The notes below the pieces were generated by a model, which ran no database searches, was not told the origin of the DNA, and worked only from the letters and a program-made list of their open reading frames with translations. A stretch of DNA of 64,000 nt. Source: Evernia prunastri (Eukaryota; Ascomycota; Lecanoromycetes; Lecanorales; Parmeliaceae). The position numbers and the translations under genes are program-made. Below, piece after piece: positions 43,973-54,687 of this stretch (positions within the stretch are counted from its first letter, which is position 1; every line of letters starts with the position of its first letter). The DNA lies in contig NKYR01000040.1 in assembly GCA_003184365.1 (NCBI GenBank), positions 124,001 through 188,000 of the forward strand, written 5' to 3'.

Positions 43973-46401
43973 TTCTTGGAGGAAACTCCGATCACGTTCT
44001 CGTCTCTCCTTGTCTCTCTAGCTTCGGATTGCTAGGCCTTGATCTGATTGTAGCGGCACCTAGTCGATAGATCAGTATGAACGGGGCTCGCACGAAGCCT
44101 CAGAATAGATTTATCTATCACCTCAGTGTCGTTGCTCGTAATTGAGTCATCTGCTGTCGACTCCGTTATCGTTGATCCACCGAGTGTATGACGATGCGAT
44201 GTTCGGGTTCGATCAAAAGAGCTGCATCATCGACCTCACCCGAATCAAGGTGATCTTTCAAGTCTGCTATACGCGGAACGGATGTATTCATGGCGAATAC
44301 TTGACTTTGCAGCACCAGTATTGGTGAAACGAGAAGATCAATATAAGAAGATAATGAAATATACTGTAATTCACGAATGAGATCGCAAGGAGGGGTTGTC
44401 CTTGCAAACACTTTCTGCAAGGTAGCATCGGAGCCAGGCAAAACGAGGCCTTTGAAGAGCAAATTCCCGAAGATTAGATGTCATTCTCGGAATGCTAAGC
44501 TCACACCGATTTCGCAGATGGGAATGTGATCAGATGGAATGCCCAAAGAAGAATGTTGAATCAAATAAGGAGGTGTGCAAGACGTTCGCTTCTATGTTCT
44601 TACGATGACGGCAATCTCGCAGTTCCGATCGGACGTTTGGCAGCAGTTCGCGACATATTCAGCGATATCAGTAGTTCCACAGCCAACATCGAAACCGGAG
44701 ATAACGAAAGACGTATGAAAATGTCTACCGAATGCTTAAACTCAAAAATACAACTGTTCCACACGCGAATCGAAGAAAATCCAAGAGCGAAGGCGAGAAA
44801 ATGCGCTTAAAATTGAAGGCTAAGGCCCAAAGGTCGTAGATACTATGGTCACCAGTATGTCATATGTCCGGTGACTTTTTCCCCTCATCCTCAGTACACA
44901 ACAGTAACACCGGCACACTACAGCCCGCCCCAGTGCAAGTGAGAACAGTTCGATTGTCGTTCCTGGAGAACTATGACGGACCTAAGAGAATGGACCTAGG
45001 AGACGGCTCCGCTTGCGATCTGAGCCTTGAGCCCTTCAGAGATCAGAGTGCGGTCCACATACGTGGTAAAATAAGGAGTGGAGAGGTAGCGGAATTGGCA
45101 GAATTTGCTAAACAGGAAATGGAACCCCCAGCAATCCATGCTGCACAAGAACCATTGCTGCTTGCTTTCCGAAGGGCTGCTGGTAAGAATGTAGACGACA
45201 TAGACAGAGAAACCGCGGTGTTTGGTATAATTGAGCTTTGAGCCGAGCTGCTGCCTAGGTTTGCTGTTGATATAGAAAGCAAATTGGCATTGGTGCCTGG
45301 TCCATGTGCGGTTGGAACAGCTATGTTGTACGGGGAGTCAAGGGTCCGGGCCATCTTGAGTTTTCACGGCTTGAGCCTGTCGACGTAATAGCGGAAGACA
45401 AGGCACTGCTGAATGGTGAAATTATTCTAGAGGGCGGAATCGTCCAGACTAGCTCGATATCCCGAAGATGCAGCATTGTGCTGTCCTCTATCGCTCTACT
45501 GTTATTGTTTCCGTTACAGTATGTGTCCGATCGCCCTCTTGGTTCCATTGCCCCCACCAAGCGTGCACGCGGCTCAAGAGATAGGCGCAGACGCTGAACG
45601 AAGAGACTGGAAAGAAGACCATATATTTTATAGAAGACAAGAGAGAATATCAGTCTGCGAGAGAACGATACGTACGATGAGTAAGGGCGTTAAAAGGTGT
45701 CTAAGCCAGACGCGGAGAATAAGAATCTTAGTGAGAAGAATCGACAACCCACAATGTGGCAAATTCCTGGTTGCAGCCAGCACATCACCAAAGCATACAG
45801 AATATATCGCGTTTAGCCTCTCATTCTCCGCTTGAGAGAAAGCAACCGTGATAGGCAGACCAAAAAAAATCCATTCGTACCATATGTCCTAAAGATCTGG
45901 TTCTTTTCTTCCCTTACGGCCATCGGTTCTTGACGTCAAAGCCGTCAAGCTCGAAAATCTTATCTTCGAGGCTTCTTTGGTTTGTAGGAAAGTGGGTAGG
46001 TAATTGTACCTTACGCGCATCCCTTTAGCGAATGAACTAAGCATCGTCTGCACGTCTTATTTCTGATTTCTTCTTTGAATGTCTTGAAATTGAGGAACTA
46101 TCCTGTCTTGTCCGCTTCCAGTGATGAGTCTTCACGATCAGCATCCAAGGAAGACAATATCGAAGAGGAGAGAAGAGGAGAGAATAGTAGAGAAGCCTGT
46201 GCCGTAAACTACAGATCCGTGTATCTTTCAGAGACAATCGTATGGTTTTATCATGACCCCTAGGACTTCCTCAAACAGCTAACTCATTGTGTAATCATCC
46301 CGCATCAGACCTACCACACCCACAGAAACCACAAGCCCCAGAAGCCAAGAACAGAGTTCCCGCCTCGACATGCGAAGAGACCCATATGCATTCGCATTGA
46401 A
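43973..46401. other. Mostly non-coding; weak ORFs on both strands at 44.86-45.6 kb
   Basis: Plus frames at 44864-45241 (VHIRGKIRSGEVAELAEFAK...) and 45304-45597 overlap minus frames at 45043-45354 and 45321-45560. Neither strand shows a recognised domain or a consistent intron, so I cannot say which, if either, codes. The remainder, including 45840-46400, holds nothing recognisable. Confidence 0.3.
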
Positions 46402-47418
46402 TCACGGAGCGCAAGACGTCGAGTTCCCACTAATACCGATGCAGTCCAATGACAAACTGTCGGTCCCATTCTGACTACTGGCTCCTCCATCCACGGCCAA
46501 CAGCTCTCTATCCGGTTGAATGTACACCTTGGACGGAAAATCTGTACATCCGGCTCGAACGTCTTGTCGAGTCACTCGCGTCAGCATTCCTGTTGAGTGG
46601 AATTTGAGTGATTTTGAAGGCTGCCACTTACTGGAGGCATAGAATGCATAAGAGCTCGGATTCTTCAGGGCTCGATTCGGCCCCAGTGCCAGGCAGTCGT
46701 TCTCCTCCTGCACGTCCGCCATCGACGTCGACAACCTGTTCCGGCCCTTCATCTGCCGGATATACATCGCCGCAAGGACCCTTACCAGAAAGCCATACTG
46801 CGATATGATGACCATGGTACCCGGAGACAGTGCCGTGTCAGCAGCATTGACGGTACTGCATTGCGTGGACTGGGGCAGTTGCGGCAGGCTGAAGAATACA
46901 GGACACAGGAATATGAAAGGAGTCCCCTGGGGTTGGATGACCACCGTCTCTTCTTTGGCCAGGCACAGGTCGTAGTAATAGCGGAGGAGCGGTTCGAACC
47001 TGTTGACGCATGCCAAGCTCGGTCGGTGGGTGTTATGCGTATCCGTGATGTTCGGACCCGCGGTGATCTCCTTGAGTACGGCGGTCATGGAACTCGGGGC
47101 CGCGGTGCGGAAGAAGGCTCTGTAGGCTGCGCTGTCGGTCGATAGCATGGCGGTTTGCAGAGAGAGGTACGTTAGACTCAGAATGTCTTGGACGTCGGTC
47201 GCTTGCGACCCGCAGGAGTCGATGAGATAGTTTCCGGCCGAAGGAGTTTCATCCTCGGCGCCGGAAGGAGATTCGTCCACGGCGTCGGAAAGACATTCTT
47301 CCAAGGCGCCGGAAGGACATTGCCCCGGGGCAGCTGGTGTTTGCTGAGACTGCGGACGGGCGCTGACGAGGAAGAGATGGGCAAGGAAGACTGCCGCCTT
47401 GAGAAGCGTGGAATGCAT
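46402..47418 (-). CDS. Secreted aspzincin/deuterolysin-like protein without the HExxH motif, about 338 aa
   Basis: Start taken at the ATG of MHSTLLKAAVFLAHLFLVSA (signal peptide); an ATG 25 codons upstream is in frame. A short Ser/Glu/Asp-rich repeat region (GALEECLSDAVDESPSGAED) is followed by a globular part. That part has landmarks of secreted fungal zincin-like proteins: DILSLTYLSLQTAM, AYRAFFRTAAPSSM, IFLCPVFFSLPQLPQ, and at the end DCLALGP..ALKNPSSYAFY. Where catalytic members carry HExxH, this protein reads TMVIISQYGFLVRVLAAMYI, so it should be catalytically dead. A 42-nt GTAAGT..AG segment near 46631-46590 may be an in-frame intron. The family assignment rests on motif order only. Confidence 0.6.
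   Translation of the reverse strand: MHSTLLKAAVFLAHLFLVSARPQSQQTPAAPGQCPSGALEECLSDAVDESPSGAEDETPSAGNYLIDSCGSQATDVQDILSLTYLSLQTAMLSTDSAAYRAFFRTAAPSSMTAVLKEITAGPNITDTHNTHRPSLACVNRFEPLLRYYYDLCLAKEETVVIQPQGTPFIFLCPVFFSLPQLPQSTQCSTVNAADTALSPGTMVIISQYGFLVRVLAAMYIRQMKGRNRLSTSMADVQEENDCLALGPNRALKNPSSYAFYASSKWQPSKSLKFHSTGMLTRVTRQDVRAGCTDFPSKVYIQPDRELLAVDGGASSQNGTDSLSLDCIGISGNSTSCAP
47230..47335 (-). repeat. Coding 24-30-bp imperfect repeat in the zincin-like gene
   Basis: Three to four imperfect copies of a unit like GCGCCGGAAGGA(C)ATT on the plus strand. They encode variations of CPSGALEE, CLSDAVDE, SPSGAEDE and TPSAG just after the signal peptide, in frame. Confidence 0.6.
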
Positions 47419-50229
47419 AGTGTGTGTAAACGCTTTGTCCGCTGGTCCTAAAAAATTATGAGCCCGCTCGCTTTTCAGTTGCAAATTTTCCAAGTCGTGT
47501 GTTTTTCAACGGAAGCAGGAGGAACCCCCATTCAAGAAGCTGAGGTGACTCAATTGCGCATGGCGCATAGAAGGTATCCCCATACGAGCGAAATTACGCG
47601 TTTGGCCGCAGCGCAAAAGGCGCTGCTCATACGTGTGCATATATAAAAATCTACTTATTCTCCCGCGATGCGCTATGTCGGTCACCCGGACAAATGGCCA
47701 CTTGTCGGCCGGTTGGCATTGTCTCATTTCGAAAAGAACGGGTGAGAGGGTAGGCAAAGAAGATGCTAGACATTCCCCTCTCTGAAATGCTGGCATTTTG
47801 ATTGTTAGGAGGCAGATGGGCTGTCAGGACTCGGGCGGGGTGGTTCAGGAGCACATGCTGGAACACCTATCCCCACACACGCCCTCAATCACGGGCGGAC
47901 ATCCTCATTCATCGTAATTGGGAGCCATGATTCCAATTTACCATCTTTCTTTAGACCAATGGACATCCCTCTGCAGCGCTTTGTGTTTACAAAGACCAGA
48001 AAATTGGGTTTGGGGTCAACTTCACATCCTGGAGACTCGGGCTGAATTTGGTCACTTACTGGTAAAATTCCGGGGCCATATCGAAAGCGTTTCTGGCTTC
48101 GTTCCGGAGTCCATCGCCTCCTTCTGCACAGGTTTATCAGTCTCAGACCAGAAGCACTGTTCGGACAGCCACTGTGTGAGACGCCGATACGCTGCTAGGT
48201 GGCATTTTGGCAAGCCGGCACTCTTACTTCTAGAGTGGCACGCAGATCCCAAGATGAGCCTATCCTACCTATGCTTCACGGATACTGGGTCCCTTTCTAC
48301 CTGGATTCTTTGACCGAGCTGTCGTCCACGAGGGTGTTAAGCTACCCCTGGTGTTCCGGTAGGTTCTGTACGGTTCCAAAAGGCAAGTGCTAATGTGGAA
48401 GATTAGGTTAATGTTGGAGCGGATGCATGAATGCGGACTATCTGGAGATACTCCAGTGTGATTTAGCCACCTCGTTTCGTTGAACCGTTGGAGACTGTCG
48501 AGGCTAGCGAAATAGTGCTGGCTCTTTTCGCAGCAGCGGAAGTTGGAGGCGAAATCTACCCTTATACTTCAGCCCAGATCCTATGCCATCTGCTATGAGA
48601 CTATAAGGCTTTTATCGCGCGCACGAGGTTATAACTTATTGCAGTGTTTGCGGGATGAAAGATACTCTGAGAGGGAAGTGCTTTGCAGTGGGTGGGGTCT
48701 CGTTCTGATGTCTTGCGTGTGCGACAAGGTTGAGGCAGAGATATGGAGATGACTTACGTTGCAGAGAAAAGAGAGATAACGCAGAGTTAAAAAAGGAGAA
48801 GAGGTGAGAGCATCAGCAACTTCCTGGTTGGGCCATGCCCCGTCGACCAAAGCCATATTGGAAAGGTGCCTGCTTGCTTCAAAAGCACAGACCGCCTCAT
48901 TCCACCACTCCAAGCGTGTTTCCCAAGAGCTATCCAAAGATTGACCTCCTGGCACTTGGACTGTCATTCTCTTGCGGAAAAGTCGATGGGGTCATGGCCA
49001 GCATGGCAGGACCAGTACGCCTAAGTGCCATTCCTGCCTATTGGCAAAGGAATAATGGACTAGAGATTATCGCCGTTGAATGCAGCAAAAGAAGCCTGGT
49101 GGAAGCCTCAAATGCTAGGCCAGCGTGTAGGATCCGATGGAGTGGGAGGCTGGGAGGGGAATAATACAGGGGGTGTTCAGCTGGATGATTTACGCGAAGC
49201 CGGTCATGCTTTATGCTCTATGGGAGGAATGTCACTCTCCGTGTGTTTTGCTGTCGCCAGATACGTACAAGGCTTGCCTGCTGTAGGAATGAGGGGTAAA
49301 TGAACACCGATGCAGTACCTAGGAGATACATGGACAAGTGACAAATGATAAAAGAGATTGGAGGGCGCCAACGATTCCAAATCTTTCTGCTAAGCAATGC
49401 AATGCGCAAATGATGTGGAAGTGTTGTTGACCCTAGTAATCAAAAAGAAGGTGCCCCGTGAGTCGTGTCTGGCCACTCTCTACTCAAAAGTCTGGTGGCG
49501 ATAATTGATGCTAGGGCCAAGATAGTTTGACGCTTGCATCGGTGGCTTGAAAGAAAAGGGGCCCAGAACCACGTGGCCAACGAAGGTGGAGCACGTGGAA
49601 ATTGAACGCTAACAAACCTTGTGCAAGCCACCGGCTTCGATAGTTACAATTACATATTCGATTGCTAAGTGATAACACACACCATCGGCTCGAAAAAAAT
49701 ACACCTACAGCATCTACAAACAATGAACACTCTGCAAGCAATCGAACTGGCTTCTTGAGCCAACCGTGCTCGAGGCAGATCGCCGTTACTTGTCTATTGT
49801 TCTACACATAAGAGCAAATCAACACATGTTCGGTATTGAAGTAATTGGCGATTCTTGTAGCATGTCAAGAGGGAAGCGTTCGGCGACTAGGAGTAGCTGA
49901 AGCACAAGCACCGCCAAGCCAATATACCCCAAATTTAGGCTGTGTTTCTGGGGCACGCTACCAAAAACTTTGTCATCCTCATCCAATCATCTAAGCCAAC
50001 AACTTTTTCCGCGGGGAAGAAACTGCTAACTTAGTTGGACCCGACTTTTCTCGCCATGCCTACCCTTTGATTGCTGACATTATAATGAATATACATATCA
50101 TCGTCGGAAGTCAATCTCAGAGGGAGGGGCACCTCACCTTTTTACCTTTCCTATCTCACAACTCAACAATAATAACAATGCTTCCTCCACTCCACAGCTC
50201 CATCCTCCTCCTCCTCATCAACAACGACT
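47419..50229. other. Intergenic; one possible secreted-protein fragment
   Basis: Minus strand at 48190-48052 reads RRLTQWLSEQCFWSETDKPV and, after a frame change, NEARNAFDMAPEFY before a GTAAGT donor. The LTQW..(E).C word recalls LTQWVQDWVEINAC of the glycoprotein at 39.2-41.1 kb, so this may be a relic of a related gene. The minus frame at 48629-48967 has an ATG and mixed sequence but no domain. The last 150 bp before 50230 is CT-rich with TTATAATGAATATA near 50080, plausible as the DUF6540 gene promoter. Confidence 0.3.
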
Positions 50230-50967
50230 ATGCCAACTAAACCGCGCATGCACATTCCACGCTCCAGCAACCCGGACACCGACAAATACTCCCTCATCTC
50301 CGACTCCAAGTCCCGCACCCCAACCCCCTTCCCCCACCACCCCTCCACCCCCTTCAAAGCCTTCAACAACAAATCCCCCTCCTCCGCCATGCGGAACAAA
50401 GCCCGCCTGCACCTCGCCCTCTACGCCCTCCCCAAGTACCCGGACACCTACCACTACGCCCTCCTCCTCCGCCCCAAGGACGTCGCCGCCACCCTGGCCC
50501 TCTCGGGCGTCCTCACCGCGACAAAGTACCACGTCAAGACCACCATCCGCACCGACGCCGACGGCCTCGTCTCCCACCCCTGGATCTACGAGTCCTACCA
50601 CGTCCACGACCTCGCCGACGAGCCCCTCCTCCTCGCCAGCCTCGTCGTCGGCAAGGTCTCCGTGTCCCAGGACCGCGTCGCCGAGATCTTGAGCCGCGTC
50701 CCCATCTATCGAGATGATGGATCCTCGGCCGGGGCCCGGGGGGCCAAGTTCAACGATGTGGAGTGGGTGCGCGCGGCGATTGAGGCGCTCCGGCAGGCGG
50801 ATGCGGTGGCCGACGTGGGGCTTACGTGGGAGGCGATGTTTGAGGAGTCGCTGAATTATATGAGGCGGAAACAGGCGGAGGGGAGGTGGGAGGTAGGCTG
50901 GAAGGGGGGGAACCCGGACGCGGTGGCCACTTATGACATGCTGACGGGCAAAGATGTGCTTTTCTGA
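50230..50967 (+). CDS. DUF6540-like protein, 245 aa
   Basis: Single exon with extreme preference for C-ending codons in the first 480 bp, unlike all neighbours, which itself supports coding on this strand. After a basic, Ser/Pro-rich N-terminal 50 residues, the core reads LHLALYALPKYPDTYHYALL, KYHVKTT, HPWIYESYHV, LLLASLVVGKVSVSQDRVAE and ILSRVPIYRDD. It ends VEWVRAAIEALRQADAVADV and ATYDMLTGKD. This is the pattern of fungal DUF6540 proteins: His near the N terminus, a cysteine-free middle, and VxW..A...L at the end, similar in plan to papain-like/NlpC folds. No signal peptide. Role unknown. A long antisense frame (50218-51135) is a shadow of the codon bias. Confidence 0.78.
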   Translation: MPTKPRMHIPRSSNPDTDKYSLISDSKSRTPTPFPHHPSTPFKAFNNKSPSSAMRNKARLHLALYALPKYPDTYHYALLLRPKDVAATLALSGVLTATKYHVKTTIRTDADGLVSHPWIYESYHVHDLADEPLLLASLVVGKVSVSQDRVAEILSRVPIYRDDGSSAGARGAKFNDVEWVRAAIEALRQADAVADVGLTWEAMFEESLNYMRRKQAEGRWEVGWKGGNPDAVATYDMLTGKDVLF

Positions 50968-51849
50968 AGTGGGACCTCCCTCGATTGCTTCGCTGGAGGG
51001 GAAGCATAGATAGTGTGACTTGCTGACCACTGAGTAGGCTGTCGGTTTGTCGAGAAAGCCATCCGAAGCTCCCCGTACCGGTACCCTAGCTCTCCGATCG
51101 GCGCGTATACCACCCCGAGAACAATTAATCGTCAATGGGCTCTCCGTTCCCCGGTCAGATTCAGGCCGACCACCCTACTCTAAACCGGCGGCAGGCGTTA
51201 CTGCGGAGTACGGGGCTTGGCCTACGCTCTCCATCGGTACCAGCACATTCCATGGACTAGGCAACTCAGTGTCGAACCAGTGGATAAGTGAGAAAGGGCG
51301 GAGATCACCGGAGAGTCGGATTAGCATGGGGCATACATCCACCTATTACATCTGGAACTGCACGACTCCAGGCCAGGGACCACTCCACCCGCGCCAGAAG
51401 AAGACTGCATTTCAACCCGTGGGGGCACTGCATCCGATCATCAAAGGTGCTATCTTCAAGGCTGATTATTGGAATCGATATCCTTGTCGCCGTTTCTGGC
51501 CATCGAATCAAACCGATGGCTCCAAAGCGCCTCTACCGGGCTTAGCGGCGTTCACAAGTGGGGATTATGTAGTCAATAAACAAAACCGATAAATAGCACT
51601 TCACAGCTGGCCGGATACGCCCCATTTGATTTCCCCCTCATCCCATTCTCTCTTTCCCCCTTTTCTTCCGCAGCCTACAAAAGCTTCGCAAGCCGCACGG
51701 GTGCACAGAGCGAAACGCATGCCGAACCGGGGTGCTGGTATCACCGAACAGACATGGTGGCCACGTACTTACCCTTTTGCACCAGCGTGACTGCGATAGT
51801 AGATCGTGTGTATACACGTACGCGGAGATACGAAGGACGTTTCCAGCTT
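50968..51849. other. Intergenic, no supported gene
   Basis: Open frame at + 51047-51592 lacks any recognisable features and follows the gene end directly. Probably 3' flank. Confidence 0.35.
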
Positions 51850-52700
51850 GGCTTTCCTTTTCTTTTCTTTCCTTGCCTTTCCTCCCTTTCCCTCCCTCCA
51901 TTTCTCTCCCTTTCCCCCTCCCCCCCCTCTCCTTCCTCCCCCTCAAACACCCACCGCCCACCCCCCCCTCTCCACCCCTCGATCCAAGCCCAGCATCCAC
52001 CAACCCAAGATACGACCGCGCGTCCACACCCACCTCACTCGCCCACGCATCTCCATCCAAAAGCCCCCACCTCACCTCATTCTCCCACGCATCTCCATCC
52101 AGATCATCCGGAACCAAACACCCCTAAATTTCACAACGCACGCATCCCGGATCCCGGATCCCGACACGTAGAAGAAATCTCCTCGATGGTCCCGATGAGG
52201 TGGTTACGGAGGAGGGGTTTACGGAGGGAGGGGAGGGGAGGGGAGGGCAGTGGGAGGGGTTGCTGGAGGGTGGTGGGACTGGGTTGTGGGGCATGGTGCG
52301 GTGAGGTGAGGTGTGGTGCGGTGAGGTGCGGTGAGGTGAGGTGAGGTGAGGGCTGATGCGTTGTTGGGGGTTGGACGGGGGAGAGTGAGAGAGGGCCGTG
52401 GTGTGAGTGCACTTGTTGTGGGAGAGGGGGAGGGGGGAATGTACGGAAGGCGGGGTTGGGGCTCACTTTGGGTGTCCGGGTTCGGCTAGACGCGTTTGCG
52501 GCGAGGGTGGGCTTGTGAGGTGGGGGCTGGTTTGGACGTGTGTGTGTGTGTGTGTGTGTGTGTGGATCGGGGGAAGGGGAGGGGAGGGGCGTTGCCGTTT
52601 TTGGGGGGGGGGGGGGGGGGGGNGGGGAGGGATGGGTGGGTTCGTTTGGTTTGAGGCGAGGGGGTTGTGGTGGTGGTGGTGGTGGTGGTGGTGGTGGTGG

Positions 52701-52735
<35 letters not shown>
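51850..52735. repeat. Simple-sequence block: pyrimidine tract, purine tract, (GT)n, G-run with N, (TGG)n, (GAT)n
   Basis: In order: a C/T-rich tract at about 51850-52110; GGGGA-type purine repeats and GGTGAGGTGC-like repeats at 52200-52350; (GT)n at 52538-52564; a G-run at 52603-52627 interrupted by the N at 52623; (TGG)n at 52665-52700; and (GAT)n at 52702-52732. Long frames here (for example minus 52131-52850, Pro/Ser/His only) are artefacts of the repeats. The strand switch from pyrimidine-rich to purine-rich near 52180 gives marked asymmetry. The N marks a poorly resolved spot. Confidence 0.85.
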
Positions 52736-54223
52736 TAAGAGACGTAATTACATAGATTGGTCGTTTGAGAGCGTTTACTCTTTGGTTTCTTGGTAAAGTG
52801 ACGTGTCTATTGACGAGATGCATAGTAGAGACTCGCAATACATCAGGCATGATTGTTTACTCATCCGTGTCACGCATCAAACATGCTTCCGGATCATGAT
52901 GTCCTAAAAGAGCCTGCCCCTTCCCCAAACTCACCGAAAGCTGGTCTACTTCTTTACAAGTATGCCGGCAGGCGTTGCAGGGACCCATCGAAGAGGCGAT
53001 AGAATATGTGGCTCTCCCTTTCCCCCCGTTTCGTATGATTCCGTGACGCATATGCCTCAAGGCCACACTGGTCGCTATTTGGAAAGCGGTGCCCCGAGCT
53101 CAGCTGAGCTGGGCTGAGCTTACTCTTCTTGTTCGCCCGCCTAGTCACGAGGACAGCTCCATGCGCGTATGTACGATCGGCTGCTACCTGCGACAGCGCT
53201 GGCTCTCATGGCCTGAACAAATCTATCCTTGTGTCCCGGCGCTGGGAAATACGTTGTCTCTGTGGGATGGAGACCTGCAGTGGATTGAAGCTGAGTATAG
53301 GCGTGGGCGGGCGGGACGAGAGAATGTTATGGCTCTAAGGGAGAAGAGTTCGAGTGGAGAGTCAGATGCTGGTGGAAGACTGTTATATAGCGAATTTCCT
53401 CCTCAAAGTTGCAGAAAACGGGTGTGTGATGGGATGTGCGGTGGCGATATGTGACCGGCTTACCCCCAGCCCTATCGTGGCGAAGAGAGCGTTGAAGGGA
53501 GATCTGATTGCGCAGCGCGGGAATGACGGTAGTCTCTTGTCGTCTCGTACGCTTGGTTGTGGATGAGCTGGTGCCAAGTTTGGAATGATGTCTATGAAAA
53601 TGTAGTCATGAATTGTTGCTTTTATCCGATCCCCTTCAATGATGCAGTGATTGCGCGCAGTCGGGCGCCCGAGATGGCCTCCTGGACTACCGACTCCGCG
53701 AGTAACCTTGTGCACATCTGCCGCATTCGCCGAAGTCCCGAGCTCGTCGTCGAGGACGAGGCATGTCTCATCGATCATCCACTGTAGTAGAACCGGGTGT
53801 TAGCCGGTCACATTCCATGCTATTGTTCGCTCGGTGCATTCCGCATTCCTTAGGCTATACAAGCATACCTTTTCATCGCGATCGCATGGCGGGGACATGT
53901 GCGCCATGAGGAAACCCCATACAGGGGCTTCCCACCAGTAGTGGCCTCCTCATTCGCTTATCTCTTCTAGAGCCACAGCATTATTTTGTCCCTAAATGTA
54001 GCTTCACAAACCCTCCAGGTCGATATTTGAATTGATATGGGAGCCTTGGCAGCTCTGGGCACGAGAATGTACTGGTCCATATGCTTGTTCAGGCCTGCTT
54101 TTGCTTTCGCCCGACACGGCCTAATCACCTGAATGTGTTTTTCAAGCTACGACGGCGATATAAGAAGGCTAACTGCTAGCGAGGATTCTCGGTGTGTCCT
54201 TGAACGTTTCTCTAAGATCCTCT
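52736..54223. other. Intergenic, no supported gene
   Basis: Contains the diverged repeat at 53920-54030 and a minus frame at 53383-53778 of unclear status (MIDETCLVLDDELGTSANAA...). Nothing else recognised. Confidence 0.35.
53920..54030. repeat. Dispersed diverged repeat, copy B (partner 6060-6200)
   Basis: GGGGCTTCCCACCAGTAGTG, CTCCTCATTCG, CTAGAGCCACAGCATTATTT, AATGTAGCTTCA and CCTCCAGGT follow one another as in 6060-6200. Both copies lie 3' of (downstream of) a minus-strand open frame. Confidence 0.55.
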
Positions 54224-54535
54224 TCACGCAGGTAGTTGCGTCTTCTGGCTCCAGCTGGGGGATGTTGGGAATTCCGCGCTGAGGATTCTTAGCAGATGGC
54301 CTGGAGACTGGTATCTCTTTCTTATTATGTTACTGGCAATCTCAGACGGTGATAACCCCTGCTGGTGGACGGACCACTTGCGGTCAGTGAGCTGATGTTG
54401 GTCGAGAAGGGTTCTGGGAGGCTGTTGAGCGAAGAGTCGCGGGAAGAACGCTCGCTTGCTTGTTTGTATGTGACGCCTTTTAGGAGTGAATTTGTGTAGT
54501 GCTTCGTACGAGGAAGGAAGAGAGAGAAGACGCAT
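54224..54535 (-). CDS. Weak hypothetical ORF, 103 aa
   Basis: From the ATG of MRLLSLPSSYEALHKFTPKR to a stop at 54224. Basic N terminus, then LLDQHQLTDRKWSVHQQGLS and SNIIRKRYQSPGHLLRILSA. Protein-like, but with no domain or second exon. It lies next to a dispersed repeat also found beside the 6232 gene. It may be a gene fragment. Confidence 0.3.
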   Translation of the reverse strand: MRLLSLPSSYEALHKFTPKRRHIQTSKRAFFPRLFAQQPPRTLLDQHQLTDRKWSVHQQGLSPSEIASNIIRKRYQSPGHLLRILSAEFPTSPSWSQKTQLPA

Positions 54536-54687
54536 GATGTGATATGACTTCAATATGGATGTAGTTGTCGTGAGTTTGGTTTGCGAGATGTACTTTGCAT
54601 GATTGTTTGTCTCAGACCTCTCCTGGGATAGGTCTCGCATATCATATGAAGCGTGGTGTTCAATTGGCGAAGAACCTCAATTTTTTA

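Noticed and set aside
46985..47000. GGTTCGAACCTG resembling a tRNA B-box
   Set aside because: Inside the coding sequence of the zincin-like gene (encodes VNRFEP); no tRNA arms.
50218..51135. 305-codon minus-strand ORF opposite the DUF6540 gene
   Set aside because: Its Gly/Val/Glu-rich composition is the mirror of C-ending codons on the plus strand. No domain; the plus-strand protein has recognisable motifs.
52131..52850. 239-codon Pro/Ser/His-rich ORF and its plus-strand counterparts
   Set aside because: Produced entirely by simple repeats and crosses an N.
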